Positions 37,948 through 48,652 are shown, counted from the first letter of the stretch. The stretch: DNA of 64,000 bases from Betaproteobacteria bacterium (GCA_947482825.1 CANKMT010000004.1:1-64000); one strand, 5' to 3'. Program-made: numbers and translations. Notes: generated from the letters alone by a model not told the origin.

Positions 37948-38802
37948 TCAAGCCACTTCGCGTTTCACTCCCAGCCCCTCCAGGATTCCCTTCAGATACC
38001 CCACCGCCCGCGCCGCCGCGGCCGGCCCGTCGGGCACGTAGTCGAACGGCTCCACTGCGATGTCGCCGGTGTAGCCGTGCCTGATCAGCGCGGCAAACAG
38101 CGGCGCGAACTTCTGCTCGCCCTGCCCCGGACCCCGCCGGTTGCGGTCGTTGACCTGCACGTGCGCGATCAGCCCCTTGGGCAGCCAGCGCTCGGCGAGC
38201 CGATCCAGCGGTTCCTTCTCCATCTGCCCGGCCGAGCTGCAGTCGAGCATGCTCTTCAGGGCCGGGTTATCGATGGTGGCGACGATCTGCGCGGCCTCTT
38301 CCAGCGTATTCACCAACGGCGTCTGCTCCGAAGACAAGGGTTCGACGCAATAGGTGACGCCGGCCAGTTGTGCCCGCTCGGCCACCGTGGACCAGCAGGC
38401 CTGTGCTCTCGCGAGCGCGGCCTCGCGCGTGTCGCCGGGATCGATGCGGCGCTGGCCGGGCGAGCCGTGCACGAGATAGCGCCCGCCGAGTTCCGCACAC
38501 AGGTCCACCAGCGAATACATCACATCGAGCGACCTCTTCCTGACCCCGTCGTCCCGCGTGCTGATCGAAAGACCCTCGGGTTTCACCAGCAGCCAGTGCA
38601 GGCCGGTCACCGCAATGCCAGCGTCTTCGGCCGCGCGGCGCGAGGCCGCCACCAGCGCCGTGCTCATGCGGTGCGGTTCCTCGGCAAGCGTATAAGGCGC
38701 GACCTCGAGGCCGTCGTACCCGAGCTTCGCGGCGTATTCGCATTGCTTCGGGAACGGCATCGGCACGATCACTTCATTGCACAGGGCGATTCGCATTGTC
38801 AT
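37948..38802 (-). CDS. Sugar phosphate isomerase/epimerase (TIM barrel)
   Basis: LGYDGLEVAPYTLAEEP; YCVEPLSSEQTPLVNTLEEA; GDIAVEPFDYVPDG. Confidence 0.85.
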   Translation of the reverse strand: MTMRIALCNEVIVPMPFPKQCEYAAKLGYDGLEVAPYTLAEEPHRMSTALVAASRRAAEDAGIAVTGLHWLLVKPEGLSISTRDDGVRKRSLDVMYSLVDLCAELGGRYLVHGSPGQRRIDPGDTREAALARAQACWSTVAERAQLAGVTYCVEPLSSEQTPLVNTLEEAAQIVATIDNPALKSMLDCSSAGQMEKEPLDRLAERWLPKGLIAHVQVNDRNRRGPGQGEQKFAPLFAALIRHGYTGDIAVEPFDYVPDGPAAAARAVGYLKGILEGLGVKREVA

Positions 38803-40328
38803 TTTCCGAGCATACCGCGGATCGAAAGCATCAAGGCCTCTCCTGCGGCGCGCACCCGCCGGTTGATCGGCGGCACGTACATCGCAAGCGTGAAGAGCGT
38901 GATGGCTGCAAGCAGAGCGCAGACCGGCCGCGTGAAAAAGGGCGTGAGGTCGCCGTTGGTGATCTGGAGGCCCCTGCGCAGGCTCTTGTCGAGGATGTCG
39001 CCGAGCACCAGGCCCAGCACGAAAGGCGCGATCGGGTAGTTGCACTTCCTCAGCACGAAGCAGGCCAGGCCGATCGCCGCCATGAGCCAGATGTCGAACA
39101 CGCGCGAGGCGATCGCAAAAGCGCCGACGGTGCACATCACGAAGATCACCGGCATGATGATCGAGCGCGGGATGCGGATCACGGCGAGCAACGGCCGCAC
39201 CAGGAACAGGCCGTAAAACAGCATGCCCAGCGTCGCCAGCGTGGTCATCGCCACCACGTCGTACACAAACTGCGGGTGGCTCACCATCAGCATCGGGCCC
39301 GGCTGCACGCCGTGGATGATCATCGCCGCCATGAGCACGGCGGAGGGCGCCGACCCGGGAATCGCCAGCGCGAGCGCCGGGATGATGCCGCCGGGAATCG
39401 ATGCGTTGTCACCCGTCTCGGCCGCCATGAGCCCCTCGATCGAGCCCTTTCCATAGAGCTCCTTCTCCTTGCTTGCGCGGCGCGCAGCGGCGTACGAAGA
39501 CCAGGCCGCCATGTCCTCGCCGACGCCGGGCAGGATACCGATGTACACGCCGATCACGCCGGAGCGCAGGATCGTCTTCCAGTACTTGAGCACGTCGGCG
39601 ATGCGCGGCAGGACCGAATCGACGCTGTTCACCAGCGCCTTCTTCATCGGCTCGGAGAGCACGATGAGGATCTCGCAGAACCCGAAGGCGCCGACCAGTG
39701 CGGGAATCAGCGTGATGCCGCCGGAGAGCTCGGACCAGCCGAAGGTGAAGCGGTCGTGCGCATGGATGCCGTCCTGCCCGATGAGCGTCGCGAACAGGCC
39801 GAGCAGGCCCATCATCCAGCCCTTGAGCGGGTCGGAGCCCGCGATCGAACCCGACATCAACACGCCGAATAACGCCAGCCAGAAAAACTCGAACGCGCCG
39901 AACGAGAGCGCTACCTCGCCGAGCGTGGGCGTGAGCAGCGCGAGGCACACGACGCCGAACAGCGAACCCACGACCGACCCTGTGGTCGCAATTCCCATCG
40001 CTCGCCCCGCCTGGCCTTTCTGCGCCAGCGCGTATCCATCGAGGCAGGCTGCCGCGTTCGCCGCAGTGCCGGGAATGTTGAGCAGGATCGCGGTGCGACT
40101 GCCGCCGTAGATCGTGCCCACATAGGCGCAGATCAGGATCAGGATCGCGTCGTTCGCCGGCAGCTTGATGGTCAGCGTGGTGAGAAGCGCGATGCACAGC
40201 GTCGCCGACAGGCCCGGCATGCAGCCGACCAGCACGCCGACCAGCGTGGCGCCGAGCGTGTAGAGGATCGGCTTGACGGCCATGAAGCCGGCGAACGAAT
40301 GGCCGAGCAGGACCAGGCCGTCAAACAT
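38799..40328 (-). CDS. tctA: Tripartite tricarboxylate transporter permease
   Basis: LVGVLVGCMPGLSATLCIALLTTLTIKLPANDAILILICAYVGTIYGGSRTAILLNIPGTAANAA. Confidence 0.95.
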   Translation of the reverse strand: MFDGLVLLGHSFAGFMAVKPILYTLGATLVGVLVGCMPGLSATLCIALLTTLTIKLPANDAILILICAYVGTIYGGSRTAILLNIPGTAANAAACLDGYALAQKGQAGRAMGIATTGSVVGSLFGVVCLALLTPTLGEVALSFGAFEFFWLALFGVLMSGSIAGSDPLKGWMMGLLGLFATLIGQDGIHAHDRFTFGWSELSGGITLIPALVGAFGFCEILIVLSEPMKKALVNSVDSVLPRIADVLKYWKTILRSGVIGVYIGILPGVGEDMAAWSSYAAARRASKEKELYGKGSIEGLMAAETGDNASIPGGIIPALALAIPGSAPSAVLMAAMIIHGVQPGPMLMVSHPQFVYDVVAMTTLATLGMLFYGLFLVRPLLAVIRIPRSIIMPVIFVMCTVGAFAIASRVFDIWLMAAIGLACFVLRKCNYPIAPFVLGLVLGDILDKSLRRGLQITNGDLTPFFTRPVCALLAAITLFTLAMYVPPINRRVRAAGEALMLSIRGMLGK

Positions 40329-40341
40329 CGATGGCTTTCAT

Positions 40342-40899
40342 CTAGGGCAGCCGCACGAGGAAGATTTCCTGGAACATGAACGCGATCGTTCCAGCAGCTG
40401 ACAGTGCGATCACCGCGGCGACCGCCAATCCGCGCGCCACCTCTCCCTGCGCTTTTCGTTCCGGGTATTGCAACACCGCGATTTGCACAAAGAGGTACAG
40501 CGCCCCGGCCGCCCAGAACGGGACGCGCCCGACCAGACCGAGCGCGAACCCAAGGCACAACAGGAGCGTGATCCCGATGCGACCGAGCACGTCCGGGCGC
40601 AGGAGCACCGGAGGCGCCTGCACGCTTGCGAAAGCGCCCCGGCGCAGGGACCGCACCGCAAGGATCAGGCCGCATGCGGTGATCAACACGCCGAGCACGC
40701 CGGGAACGAGCCCGGGCGCGGTGAAGAAGCTCACCCCCATGCGCTCGAGCCGGTCCATGCGCCACGAGGCGATGCCGATCGCGATTCCAAACGCGATCCA
40801 CGCGAGACCGCCGTAGAAATCGGCGCGCGATGAAGGCAGAACTTCTGGCAGGACTTCGGCGCCGGCCCTGTCAGGCCCGAGGTTCAACTCGCCCGCCAA
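40342..40899 (-). CDS. tctB: Tripartite tricarboxylate transporter TctB-like small membrane subunit
   Basis: Four hydrophobic helices, adjacent to tctA; likely TTG start overlapping the upstream tctC stop. Confidence 0.8.
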   Translation of the reverse strand: MAGELNLGPDRAGAEVLPEVLPSSRADFYGGLAWIAFGIAIGIASWRMDRLERMGVSFFTAPGLVPGVLGVLITACGLILAVRSLRRGAFASVQAPPVLLRPDVLGRIGITLLLCLGFALGLVGRVPFWAAGALYLFVQIAVLQYPERKAQGEVARGLAVAAVIALSAAGTIAFMFQEIFLVRLP

Positions 40900-40900
40900 G

Positions 40901-41905
40901 TTACTGTTTGGGGATGCCGAGCTTGTCCGGCGAAACCTTGGCCATACCGGCCTCGTTGATGATCCAGGCATCGGTGACGATCGTCGGCCAGACCGCGTCG
41001 TGAGCCGCCTTGCCGGCCATCGGTGAGAACAGCACCGAGCGGCCCTTGGCGTAGGACTTGAGCTTTTCGGAGTTGGCAATTTTTTCAGCCCAAACCTTCT
41101 CCATCGTGGCGGCAACTTCGGCAGGCGCGCCCTTGGGAATGAAAATGCCGAAAGCGGTTTCGACCGACGGCAGTCCCTTAACCCAGTTGGTGATCGGTGG
41201 GATGGTGCCGTAGCCTTCGATGTCGAGGGCTTTGTTGCCGACCACCGCGAGCGGGCGCAGGCGCTTGCCCTTGATCATCTCGGCCTGCTCGGAGGCCAGT
41301 TGCGTGGTGACCTGCGTCTCGCCCGCCACCGTGGAGATCACCGCGGGATTGCCGCCGTCGTACGTTACGTGCCTGTACTTGAGTCCGGTGGCTTTCGAGA
41401 TCGCCTCGGCTGCGATGTGTCCGCTCGACGTGTTTCCCGCTGTTGCGAAAGTGATCTGCGCCGGGCTCGCCTTCATTGCGTCGAGCAGTTGCTGCATGTT
41501 CTGGTACGGCGAGTTCGGATTCACGCTCACGATCGGCACCTGCGTCACCGAGACGAACACGTGGAAGTCGTCCAGCTTGGTGTTCGCGAGGCCGAGCACC
41601 GGGTAGGTCCCCAGTTGCTTGGGTGCGCCGGCCGTCCAGGTGTAGCCGTCGCGCGGCGCGTTCAACGCATTCATCGTGCCGATCGAACCCGCCGCGCCGG
41701 GCTGGTTGATCACCACGATCTTGGCGCCGAGCGCCTCTTCGAGCTCGCCGGCCGCAACTCGCGTCACCTGGTCGGTGGCGCCGCCCGCGGCCCACGGCAC
41801 GATGATGTTGATGGGCTTGGTGGGCTTCCACTGCGCCGAGGCCGGCGCGGACAGTGCAAACACCGTAATCACAGCGGCGAATCCTTGCAAGAGCTTGATC
41901 TTCAT
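40901..41905 (-). CDS. tctC: TctC/Bug family solute-binding protein (operon partner of TctAB)
   Basis: WKPTKPINIIVPWAAGGATDQVTRVAAGEL; QPGAAGSIGTMNALNAPRDGYTWT. Confidence 0.92.
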   Translation of the reverse strand: MKIKLLQGFAAVITVFALSAPASAQWKPTKPINIIVPWAAGGATDQVTRVAAGELEEALGAKIVVINQPGAAGSIGTMNALNAPRDGYTWTAGAPKQLGTYPVLGLANTKLDDFHVFVSVTQVPIVSVNPNSPYQNMQQLLDAMKASPAQITFATAGNTSSGHIAAEAISKATGLKYRHVTYDGGNPAVISTVAGETQVTTQLASEQAEMIKGKRLRPLAVVGNKALDIEGYGTIPPITNWVKGLPSVETAFGIFIPKGAPAEVAATMEKVWAEKIANSEKLKSYAKGRSVLFSPMAGKAAHDAVWPTIVTDAWIINEAGMAKVSPDKLGIPKQ

Positions 41906-41930
41906 TGCTCCTCCTCCCGAGGGTTGGACT

Positions 41931-42557
41931 TCACTTCCTGAGATAGCCGAGCACCAGCTCGACCATGTGCTTGAGGCGCTCGGTGCGGTTACGCGGCGAA
42001 AACAGGTCGCGCGCGAACACCGTGGAGAGCGTATGCAGGTTGCTCTGGTAAAAGTAACTCAGCGACGCGATCGAGATATAGAGCTGCACCGCGTCCACGC
42101 CTCGCCGGAACTGTCCCGACCGCACTCCGCGCCGCAGCAGGTCCTCGATCGTCGCCACGAACGGCGAATGCATCGTCTGGATGTTCTTCGAGCGCTTGAT
42201 GTGCCGTGCCTTGTGCAGGTTCTCGCTGTTGAGCAATGTCAGGAACTCCGGGTGCTTGAGGTAGTAGGCCCACGTGAATTCGACCAGGCGCCGGATCCCC
42301 TCTTGGGGTTCGACTTCGGCAAGAAGCAGGCTGCGCTCCGCGGTGCGGATTTGCTCATAGCTCGCCTCCATGACCGCGAGGAACAACGCCTCCTTGTTGC
42401 CGTAGTAGTAATACAGCATGCGCTTGTTGGCGCCCGCACGGGCCGCGATCCGGTCCACCCGTGCGCCGCCCAGCCCAGCGCGCGCGAACTCGGCGGTCGC
42501 CGCCTTGAGGATGCGTTCCTGGTTCTTCGCGGGGTCGCGGCGGACGGGCGCTGCCAT
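41931..42557 (-). CDS. TetR/AcrR family transcriptional regulator
   Basis: RILKAATAEFARAGLGGARVDRIAARAGANKRMLYYYYGNKEALF HTH. Confidence 0.94.
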   Translation of the reverse strand: MAAPVRRDPAKNQERILKAATAEFARAGLGGARVDRIAARAGANKRMLYYYYGNKEALFLAVMEASYEQIRTAERSLLLAEVEPQEGIRRLVEFTWAYYLKHPEFLTLLNSENLHKARHIKRSKNIQTMHSPFVATIEDLLRRGVRSGQFRRGVDAVQLYISIASLSYFYQSNLHTLSTVFARDLFSPRNRTERLKHMVELVLGYLRK

Positions 42558-42570
42558 GGACTCGATCGGC

Positions 42571-43545
42571 CTAGTCGATCTTCGCGCCGACGTCTTTGGC
42601 GATCTTGCCGATCTTGGCCACTTCCGAGACGATGAACAGGCCGAGCGCTTCCGGCGTGCCGGTCGCTGCGTCCGTGCCGAACGAAAGGAACTTGACTTTC
42701 ATCTCGGGGGCGGCCATCGAGCGAACGATCTCGGTGTTCAGGCGCTGCACGATCTCGCGCGGCGTGCCGGCCGGGGCCAATACCGCCTGCCAGGTCGAGA
42801 TCTCGAACCCGGGCAGCGCCGATTCGGCCATCGTCGGCAGCTCGGGCGCAATCGCCGAGCGGCTCGACCCGGTCACCGCGAGCGCGCGCAGGCGGCCCGC
42901 CTTCACCTGCGTGATCACGTCCGAAATGTTGGCGAACATCACGTGCGATTGGCCGCCGAGCAGGTCGGCCACTGCAGGCGGTCCGCCCTTGTAGTGCACG
43001 GTGACCCAGTCGACACCCGCCGCCTGCTTGAACATCTCGCCGGACAGCCGCGTCAACGTGGCCGCGCCGGGCGAGGCGAGGTTGAGCTTGCCGGGATTCG
43101 CCTTGGAGTACGCGATCAGATCGCGGGGATTGTGCACGGGCAGAGAAGGATGGACCACGACGATGATCGGCACCGTGGCCACGAGAGAAATCGGCGCAAA
43201 GTCCTTCGACGGGTGCCAGCCGAGATTAGGGAAGAACGCGGGGGCAGTCACGAACGAGGTGGCTGCCATCAGCAGCGTGTGCCCGTCCGGCGCGCTCTTG
43301 GCGACGAACTCCGCGCCGATGTTGCCGCTCGCGCCGGGCTTGTTGTCGATCACCACCGGCTGGCCGAGCGCGGTGGCGAGCTTTTCGCCGAGTGCGCGCG
43401 CGGCCAGGTCGGTCGAGCCACCCGGCGGAAACGCGACCACCATGCGAATCGGTTTCGATGGATAGGCTTGCGCCAGTACGAAAGGAGCCGCGACGATCGC
43501 GAACGCGGCCGCGAAGGCCATACTGCCGGATTTCAACATTTTCAT
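42571..43545 (-). CDS. TctC/Bug family solute-binding protein
   Basis: AYPSKPIRMVVAFPPGGSTDLAARALG; KPGASGNIGAEFVAKSAPDGHTLLM. Confidence 0.9.
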   Translation of the reverse strand: MKMLKSGSMAFAAAFAIVAAPFVLAQAYPSKPIRMVVAFPPGGSTDLAARALGEKLATALGQPVVIDNKPGASGNIGAEFVAKSAPDGHTLLMAATSFVTAPAFFPNLGWHPSKDFAPISLVATVPIIVVVHPSLPVHNPRDLIAYSKANPGKLNLASPGAATLTRLSGEMFKQAAGVDWVTVHYKGGPPAVADLLGGQSHVMFANISDVITQVKAGRLRALAVTGSSRSAIAPELPTMAESALPGFEISTWQAVLAPAGTPREIVQRLNTEIVRSMAAPEMKVKFLSFGTDAATGTPEALGLFIVSEVAKIGKIAKDVGAKID

Positions 43546-43568
43546 GAGTCCTTCTTCCTCTAGAATTC

Positions 43569-44693
43569 TCATAACGTGAGTGCGAAGGCTTTTACCTTGG
43601 CCTCGTCAATGTCGATGCCCAGGCCCGGCCCCTTGGGCACCAGCGCAAACCGCCCCTCCATCGGGTAGGGCGTCTTCAAGTAGTCCTCTGCGATGTGTTG
43701 CGGGCCGTTCAGGTCGACCGGATAATCGATCGAATAGGCTGCGAACAGGTGCACCGACGCCGCAAACCCGATCGGCGCATCCATGAGCCCGCTGCCGATG
43801 AGCCCGAGCCCGGCGCTGCGCGCGAGATCGCAGAGCTGGCGCGCGTAGTGGATGCCGCCCACCTTGTTGACTTTTATCACCAGCGCTTCAACGGCCTCGC
43901 GGCGGATGAGTTCGATCACCACCGGCAGACCCATGGCCGCTTCGTCGAGCGCAATCGTCATGTTCGTGGCCGCGAGCAGCTTCTTCATGCCGTAGAACTC
44001 GGCCATCGGGATCGGTTGCTCGAACAGTTCGATGCCGAGCGCCTCGAACCCGCGCGCCGCGCGCAGGGCTTCGTCGAGCGTGTAGCCCTGGTTTGCATCG
44101 ACCCAGACGACACAGTCCTTCGCCAGCGCGAGTGCTGCGTGGACTCGCTCGATATCGAGCTTCGGCTCGTGCCCGACCTTGACCTTGAAGGCGCGGTAGC
44201 CCAGGCCGAGGCCTGCCTGCACCTGCCCTAGGGTGCCTTCAACATCCGGCGCCGAGACGAGGTAGGAAAGCTCGATGCGGTCGCGCCCCTTGGCGCCGAG
44301 CCAGCTTTGCAGTGGGATGCCGAGTTTGCGGCAGATGAGGTCGTGCACGGCGAGATCCAGCGCCGCCTTCGCGATCGGCTGGCCGGGGTCGAGACCGGGT
44401 GCGAGTTCGGTGTTCATCACCGCGTGCAGACCGGCGATGTCGAACGGGTCGCGCCCGATGAGCTCGGGCGCGAGGTATTCCTTGATCGTGGTGTAGCAGG
44501 AGTGCGTGGTCTCGGCCGACCAGCGCCGGCTCGGACCGGCCTCGCCCCAGCCGACGGTGCCGTCGTCCGCGGTCATCTTGACGAGGATGACGCGCTTGCC
44601 CTCCTCCATCGTGCGCGGCACGCCGCGCGAGAGCCTGGACATCGCCTTCAGCGGCAGACGGACGGGAAGGACTTCGATGCGTTCGATCTTCAT
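43569..44693 (-). CDS. Enolase superfamily (mandelate racemase/muconate cycloisomerase-like) protein
   Basis: YRAFKVKVGHEP; VVWVDANQGYTLDEA; IELFEQPIP; TIALDEAAMG. Confidence 0.9.
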   Translation of the reverse strand: MKIERIEVLPVRLPLKAMSRLSRGVPRTMEEGKRVILVKMTADDGTVGWGEAGPSRRWSAETTHSCYTTIKEYLAPELIGRDPFDIAGLHAVMNTELAPGLDPGQPIAKAALDLAVHDLICRKLGIPLQSWLGAKGRDRIELSYLVSAPDVEGTLGQVQAGLGLGYRAFKVKVGHEPKLDIERVHAALALAKDCVVWVDANQGYTLDEALRAARGFEALGIELFEQPIPMAEFYGMKKLLAATNMTIALDEAAMGLPVVIELIRREAVEALVIKVNKVGGIHYARQLCDLARSAGLGLIGSGLMDAPIGFAASVHLFAAYSIDYPVDLNGPQHIAEDYLKTPYPMEGRFALVPKGPGLGIDIDEAKVKAFALTL

Positions 44694-44706
44694 TGCGCCT
44701 CGCCTT

Positions 44707-46326
44707 TCAATGTAATCGCCCGAGCACGGCGGCGGCCGGCTCCGGGGCCCAGTGCGCGGCAAGGCCGAGGTCGGCATGCAGCACCTGCGCACAGTTGTAG
44801 CCGGGCAACCCGGTGATATTGCCACCCGGGTGGCTGGAGGACCCGCACAGGTACAGCCCATTCACATGCCCACGATAGTGCCCGGCCCCCGGGAACGGGC
44901 GGTCGTGCCCGATCTGCCCGTGCGTGAAAGCGCCGACCAGCAGGTCGCCTTCACGCATGTTGGGCAAAGTCCGCTCGGTATCCAATGCGCTGCGCGTAAA
45001 CGAATCGATCACCGCGCCTTCGAGGTTCGGTGCGTGCTGCGTCCACAGGCGCAGCATGTCGCGGCCGTGTGCCTCCTTCGCCTTGTCCCAGTTGCGCGCA
45101 TCGCCGTGCAGGCGGTATGGAAGCTTCTCCCACATGAACGCAGTGTGGTGGCCCGCCGGCGCCTGCGAGGGATCGAAGACGGTAGGCGTGCTGCCCCACA
45201 TCACCGTGGGCGGGATCTCGCCCCGCTCGTGGTGTTCGACGATCTCCGGGTACTGGCCGTAGCTCTCCAGCCCGAGAATCACCATCAAGGCCTTCGCCAG
45301 GTGCGGGAACTGCTTTTCCGCCGAGTAGACGGGACGCTCGCGCAGGTCGAGGTTGAGGCCGAACAGCGGCGCGATCAGGTTGTAGGTAAAGCCTGAAGCT
45401 TTGTTCCTCCACGCCGCAGGCACATGCGCGGGATCCATCAGGTCGAGGAAGGTCTGGTGCGGATTGAGGCCGGAGACGACGAAATGGCGGGCCTTGATGC
45501 GCTCTCCCGAGGCGGTCTCCACGCCGACCGCCTTGCCGCCTTCGACGAGGATGCGCCTGGGCTCGGCGAGGTAACGGATCTCGCCGCCGGTCTCATGCAC
45601 TGCGCGCACCAGCGCACGCGCGAGGCCCGCCGAACCGCCGACGCACATCTGCGCCTTGCCCGCGGCGGCCAGCAAAATCGGAATGTGATGTCCAAAGCCC
45701 TTGCAGCGCAAATCCACTTCGCGCAATCCGTTGAAGAACAGCAGCCCGGCCTGGACCACCGGATGCTCGAACTCGCGCAGCACGAACTCCTGCGGAGAAA
45801 GTTCACTCGTCTCGAGGAGCAATCGGCCGTGCGCGCTCCTGCCCAGCAACGCGCGGCGCTCGGCTGCGGGGATCGGCGGCGTGCGGCCCTCGGGCCCGAT
45901 GATCTGCTCGAGGATCGGCACGAAATCGTCGCGCCAACGGCGCACCGCGCGCGCGTCCTTCGGGCTGAAGCGTTCGAACGAGGCCGCCGTCTTCTCGAAA
46001 TCGGTCCACCACTCGAGCACGTTGCCGTCCTTCTGCACCAACGCGACGTTGAGTTCCGGTTCCAGGTAGCGCGCGCCGCGCCGCTCGAGTTCCAGGTCGC
46101 GATACCACGGCATGTAGGTGATCGCACGATGAAAGAAAGAGTGCGTGTTGTGGAGGAACCCCGGGTTGCGCGGATCCTCGGCGGTGACGAGTCCCCCGCC
46201 CGGCATCGAGCTACGTTCCAGGCACACGGTCTTGAGGCCCGCGCGGCCGAGGTAGGCCTGCAGGACCAGCGCGTTATGGCCCGCGCCGAGGAGAATGCCG
46301 TCATAGGTGTCGGAGTCGTGGGCCAT
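44707..46326 (-). CDS. FAD-dependent NAD(P)-type oxidoreductase (phytoene desaturase-like)
   Basis: YDGILLGAGHNALVLQAYLGRAGLKTVCLERSSMPGGGLVTAE; C-term LYLCGSSSHPGGNITGLPGYNCA. Confidence 0.92.
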   Translation of the reverse strand: MAHDSDTYDGILLGAGHNALVLQAYLGRAGLKTVCLERSSMPGGGLVTAEDPRNPGFLHNTHSFFHRAITYMPWYRDLELERRGARYLEPELNVALVQKDGNVLEWWTDFEKTAASFERFSPKDARAVRRWRDDFVPILEQIIGPEGRTPPIPAAERRALLGRSAHGRLLLETSELSPQEFVLREFEHPVVQAGLLFFNGLREVDLRCKGFGHHIPILLAAAGKAQMCVGGSAGLARALVRAVHETGGEIRYLAEPRRILVEGGKAVGVETASGERIKARHFVVSGLNPHQTFLDLMDPAHVPAAWRNKASGFTYNLIAPLFGLNLDLRERPVYSAEKQFPHLAKALMVILGLESYGQYPEIVEHHERGEIPPTVMWGSTPTVFDPSQAPAGHHTAFMWEKLPYRLHGDARNWDKAKEAHGRDMLRLWTQHAPNLEGAVIDSFTRSALDTERTLPNMREGDLLVGAFTHGQIGHDRPFPGAGHYRGHVNGLYLCGSSSHPGGNITGLPGYNCAQVLHADLGLAAHWAPEPAAAVLGRLH

Positions 46327-46328
46327 GT

Positions 46329-47822
46329 CTATTGCCAGTTCATGAACACCGGACTACCCCACGCCATGTGCCCGTTCTTCTGCCGCGCGCGCAAGTAGAC
46401 GTGCGAGCGGCCCCTCGGCACTTCCAGCGAGCAGCGGCCAGCCACCGAAGAAGAAGCAAGCGGCACCAGCCGGTGCCATTGGTAGCCTTCTTTCGGAAAG
46501 GGACCGGTGAAGAGGTTCGCAGAACCGCGCTGCAGTTCCCCGAGCGAATGCTTCGACTCCTGCGCGACCGGCTCGGTGAGCGAAAGCGCGATTCCGGTCG
46601 CGGCATTGCCTTCGACTTCCAGGATCACGCTCTGATTCGGGTTCTCGCGATACGCGTTCTGGCGGGCGGTGTAGGAGCGGATCGAAAGACCGGTGTCGCC
46701 CTGCGGCTCGAAGCGATGGCGGCGCTGCTCGTCAAAAGGCATCGACTGCAGGCAGGGGAAAAAACGCGCGATGCGGCCCTTCTCCACCTCCACCCGTATG
46801 GCCCAATCGCAAATGCGGTCGAGCGCAAGCGCGCCCCACGGCCCCCACCCCCACTCGAGACGAAGCTGGACCGGCGCGGCAAAAGCCTCCGCGGCCGGTG
46901 TCGCATCGCTTGCATAGGCGCGGTGCACGACGTGCCCGTCCTGGATGACTTCAACGAGATCGAGCTCGTCGCGGCCATTGACCGCAAACGAAACCTCGGC
47001 CTGGTTTCCGGCCGAAACGGTCGAGCCCATCGGCGCACCGTCCACCGTAAAGTCGAGCTCGATGCGGTCTCCCGTGAGCGCATAGGTGCGACGCGCGCGG
47101 ATCGCCTCGAAGATGCCTTCGCGCGTGAAATCGCTCACCAGCGCGGCCATAAGGCCTTCGCCATAGGCACCGGGAAAGCCTGCGTGGTCATCCGAAGATC
47201 CCACGAAACCGAAACGCAGCCCGGACTGGAGCGCGGCGCGCGCCGTGTTCGCTGTCTCGCGCCCGCCCATCGAGTGGGTGAAATAGGTGAAAGGCCCGCG
47301 GTCGTCCTCGGAGTTGCCGTGCTCGGAGTAGATTTCGACCACCGGCGTGCAGGCTTCGTCGAAGCACTCCCAGTTCACGCCGCGGTGGCCTTTCGGATAG
47401 GCGAGGTGATGCGGAATCATCAGCGCCTTTTCCTCGATGCAGAAATCGCGCAGGCGAGCCACGTCGCCTGCATAGAACAGCGGCCGGTTGTCCTGCGGGA
47501 ACACGATGCATTGGTCGCCCCACAGCGACGAATGCCACTCGAAGCCGAGGAAGGCGCAGAACTCGCCCTCGCGGTTGCCGTCGGCGATCACGCGCTGGAC
47601 CTGCGGCCAGGTTTCCTTCAACCGCTTGAACCCGTCGATCCAATGGCGCTCGCGCCCTCCTTCCATCGACGGCATGTCGTGCCAGCTCGAATGGCCGGTG
47701 AACGCGAAGAAATCCAGGTGCGTGCGCGCCACATCCAGGCTGCGCTCGATCGAACCGACGCCGTACCCGTGGGCGTTGTGGTTGTGGATGTCGCCGTACA
47801 GGATCGAGTACGCGCCGGCCAT
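46329..47822 (-). CDS. PHP-like/DUF3604-type metallohydrolase
   Basis: YGDIHNHNAHGYGVGSIERSLDVARTHLDFFAFTGHSSW; SSDDHAGFPGAYGEGLMA. Confidence 0.78.
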   Translation of the reverse strand: MAGAYSILYGDIHNHNAHGYGVGSIERSLDVARTHLDFFAFTGHSSWHDMPSMEGGRERHWIDGFKRLKETWPQVQRVIADGNREGEFCAFLGFEWHSSLWGDQCIVFPQDNRPLFYAGDVARLRDFCIEEKALMIPHHLAYPKGHRGVNWECFDEACTPVVEIYSEHGNSEDDRGPFTYFTHSMGGRETANTARAALQSGLRFGFVGSSDDHAGFPGAYGEGLMAALVSDFTREGIFEAIRARRTYALTGDRIELDFTVDGAPMGSTVSAGNQAEVSFAVNGRDELDLVEVIQDGHVVHRAYASDATPAAEAFAAPVQLRLEWGWGPWGALALDRICDWAIRVEVEKGRIARFFPCLQSMPFDEQRRHRFEPQGDTGLSIRSYTARQNAYRENPNQSVILEVEGNAATGIALSLTEPVAQESKHSLGELQRGSANLFTGPFPKEGYQWHRLVPLASSSVAGRCSLEVPRGRSHVYLRARQKNGHMAWGSPVFMNWQ

Positions 47823-48601
47823 CAGTCCAACCGTGCATCCTTGGCCACCAGCAGCCTTTCGAGCGCGAGGACCATGCCGTACAACACAACGCCGATGAGC
47901 GTAATCAGGATCACCGCCATGAACATGGCCGGGGTGTCCAGCGTCACCTGCACCTGGAGCATCAGGTAGCCCAGGCCCTTGTCCGACCCGAGGAACTCCC
48001 CCACGATGGCGCCGGCCACGGCGAGGATCGCCGCCACCTTCATGCCCGAGAAGATGTAGGGCAGCGATCCTGGCAGCTGGATCTTGAGGAACAGTTGCCA
48101 GCGCGAACCCTTGAGCGCGCGCACCAGGTCGAGCAGGTCGGGTTCGACCTCGCGCAAGCCGCGGGCCGTGGTGAGCAGGATCGGGAACACGCAGATCGAG
48201 AAAGCCATCATCGCGTTCGGGAACACGCCGTACTTGAACCACACGATGATCAGCGGCCCGAGCGCCACTTTGGGGATCATGTTGAGCGACACCAGGAGCG
48301 GCAGGAAGAACTGCTCGAGCGTCTTGGACCAGGTAAACACCAGCGCGAGGCCGATGCCCACGACAAGGGCAAGGAAATAGCCTGCGAAAATCTCCGTACC
48401 CGTGACCAGCGAGTTGCCCCACCAGTTGTAGCTGCCATCGGCGAGTGCGGCAAAGGTCGCTTGCGGCGAAGGCATGACAAACTTGGGCACGTTGCCGAAT
48501 TTCACGAACAGGTACCACGCGAGCAGCAGCGCGAGATGCGAGACCACGGCGAGCGCGTAACGCTGCATCGTGTCGGCGGGTTTGTCTACGGTCGAGTCCA
48601 C
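47822..48601 (-). CDS. ABC transporter permease (SsuC/TauC-like)
   Basis: LVSLNMIPKVALGPLIIVWFKYGVFPNAMMAF; LKGSRWQLFLKIQLPGSLPYIFSGMKV. Confidence 0.93.
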   Translation of the reverse strand: MDSTVDKPADTMQRYALAVVSHLALLLAWYLFVKFGNVPKFVMPSPQATFAALADGSYNWWGNSLVTGTEIFAGYFLALVVGIGLALVFTWSKTLEQFFLPLLVSLNMIPKVALGPLIIVWFKYGVFPNAMMAFSICVFPILLTTARGLREVEPDLLDLVRALKGSRWQLFLKIQLPGSLPYIFSGMKVAAILAVAGAIVGEFLGSDKGLGYLMLQVQVTLDTPAMFMAVILITLIGVVLYGMVLALERLLVAKDARLD

Positions 48602-48652
48602 AAGTGCTCCTTCAGGGACCTGGGCGGGGATTGCGCGAATGCGGGACGCGCC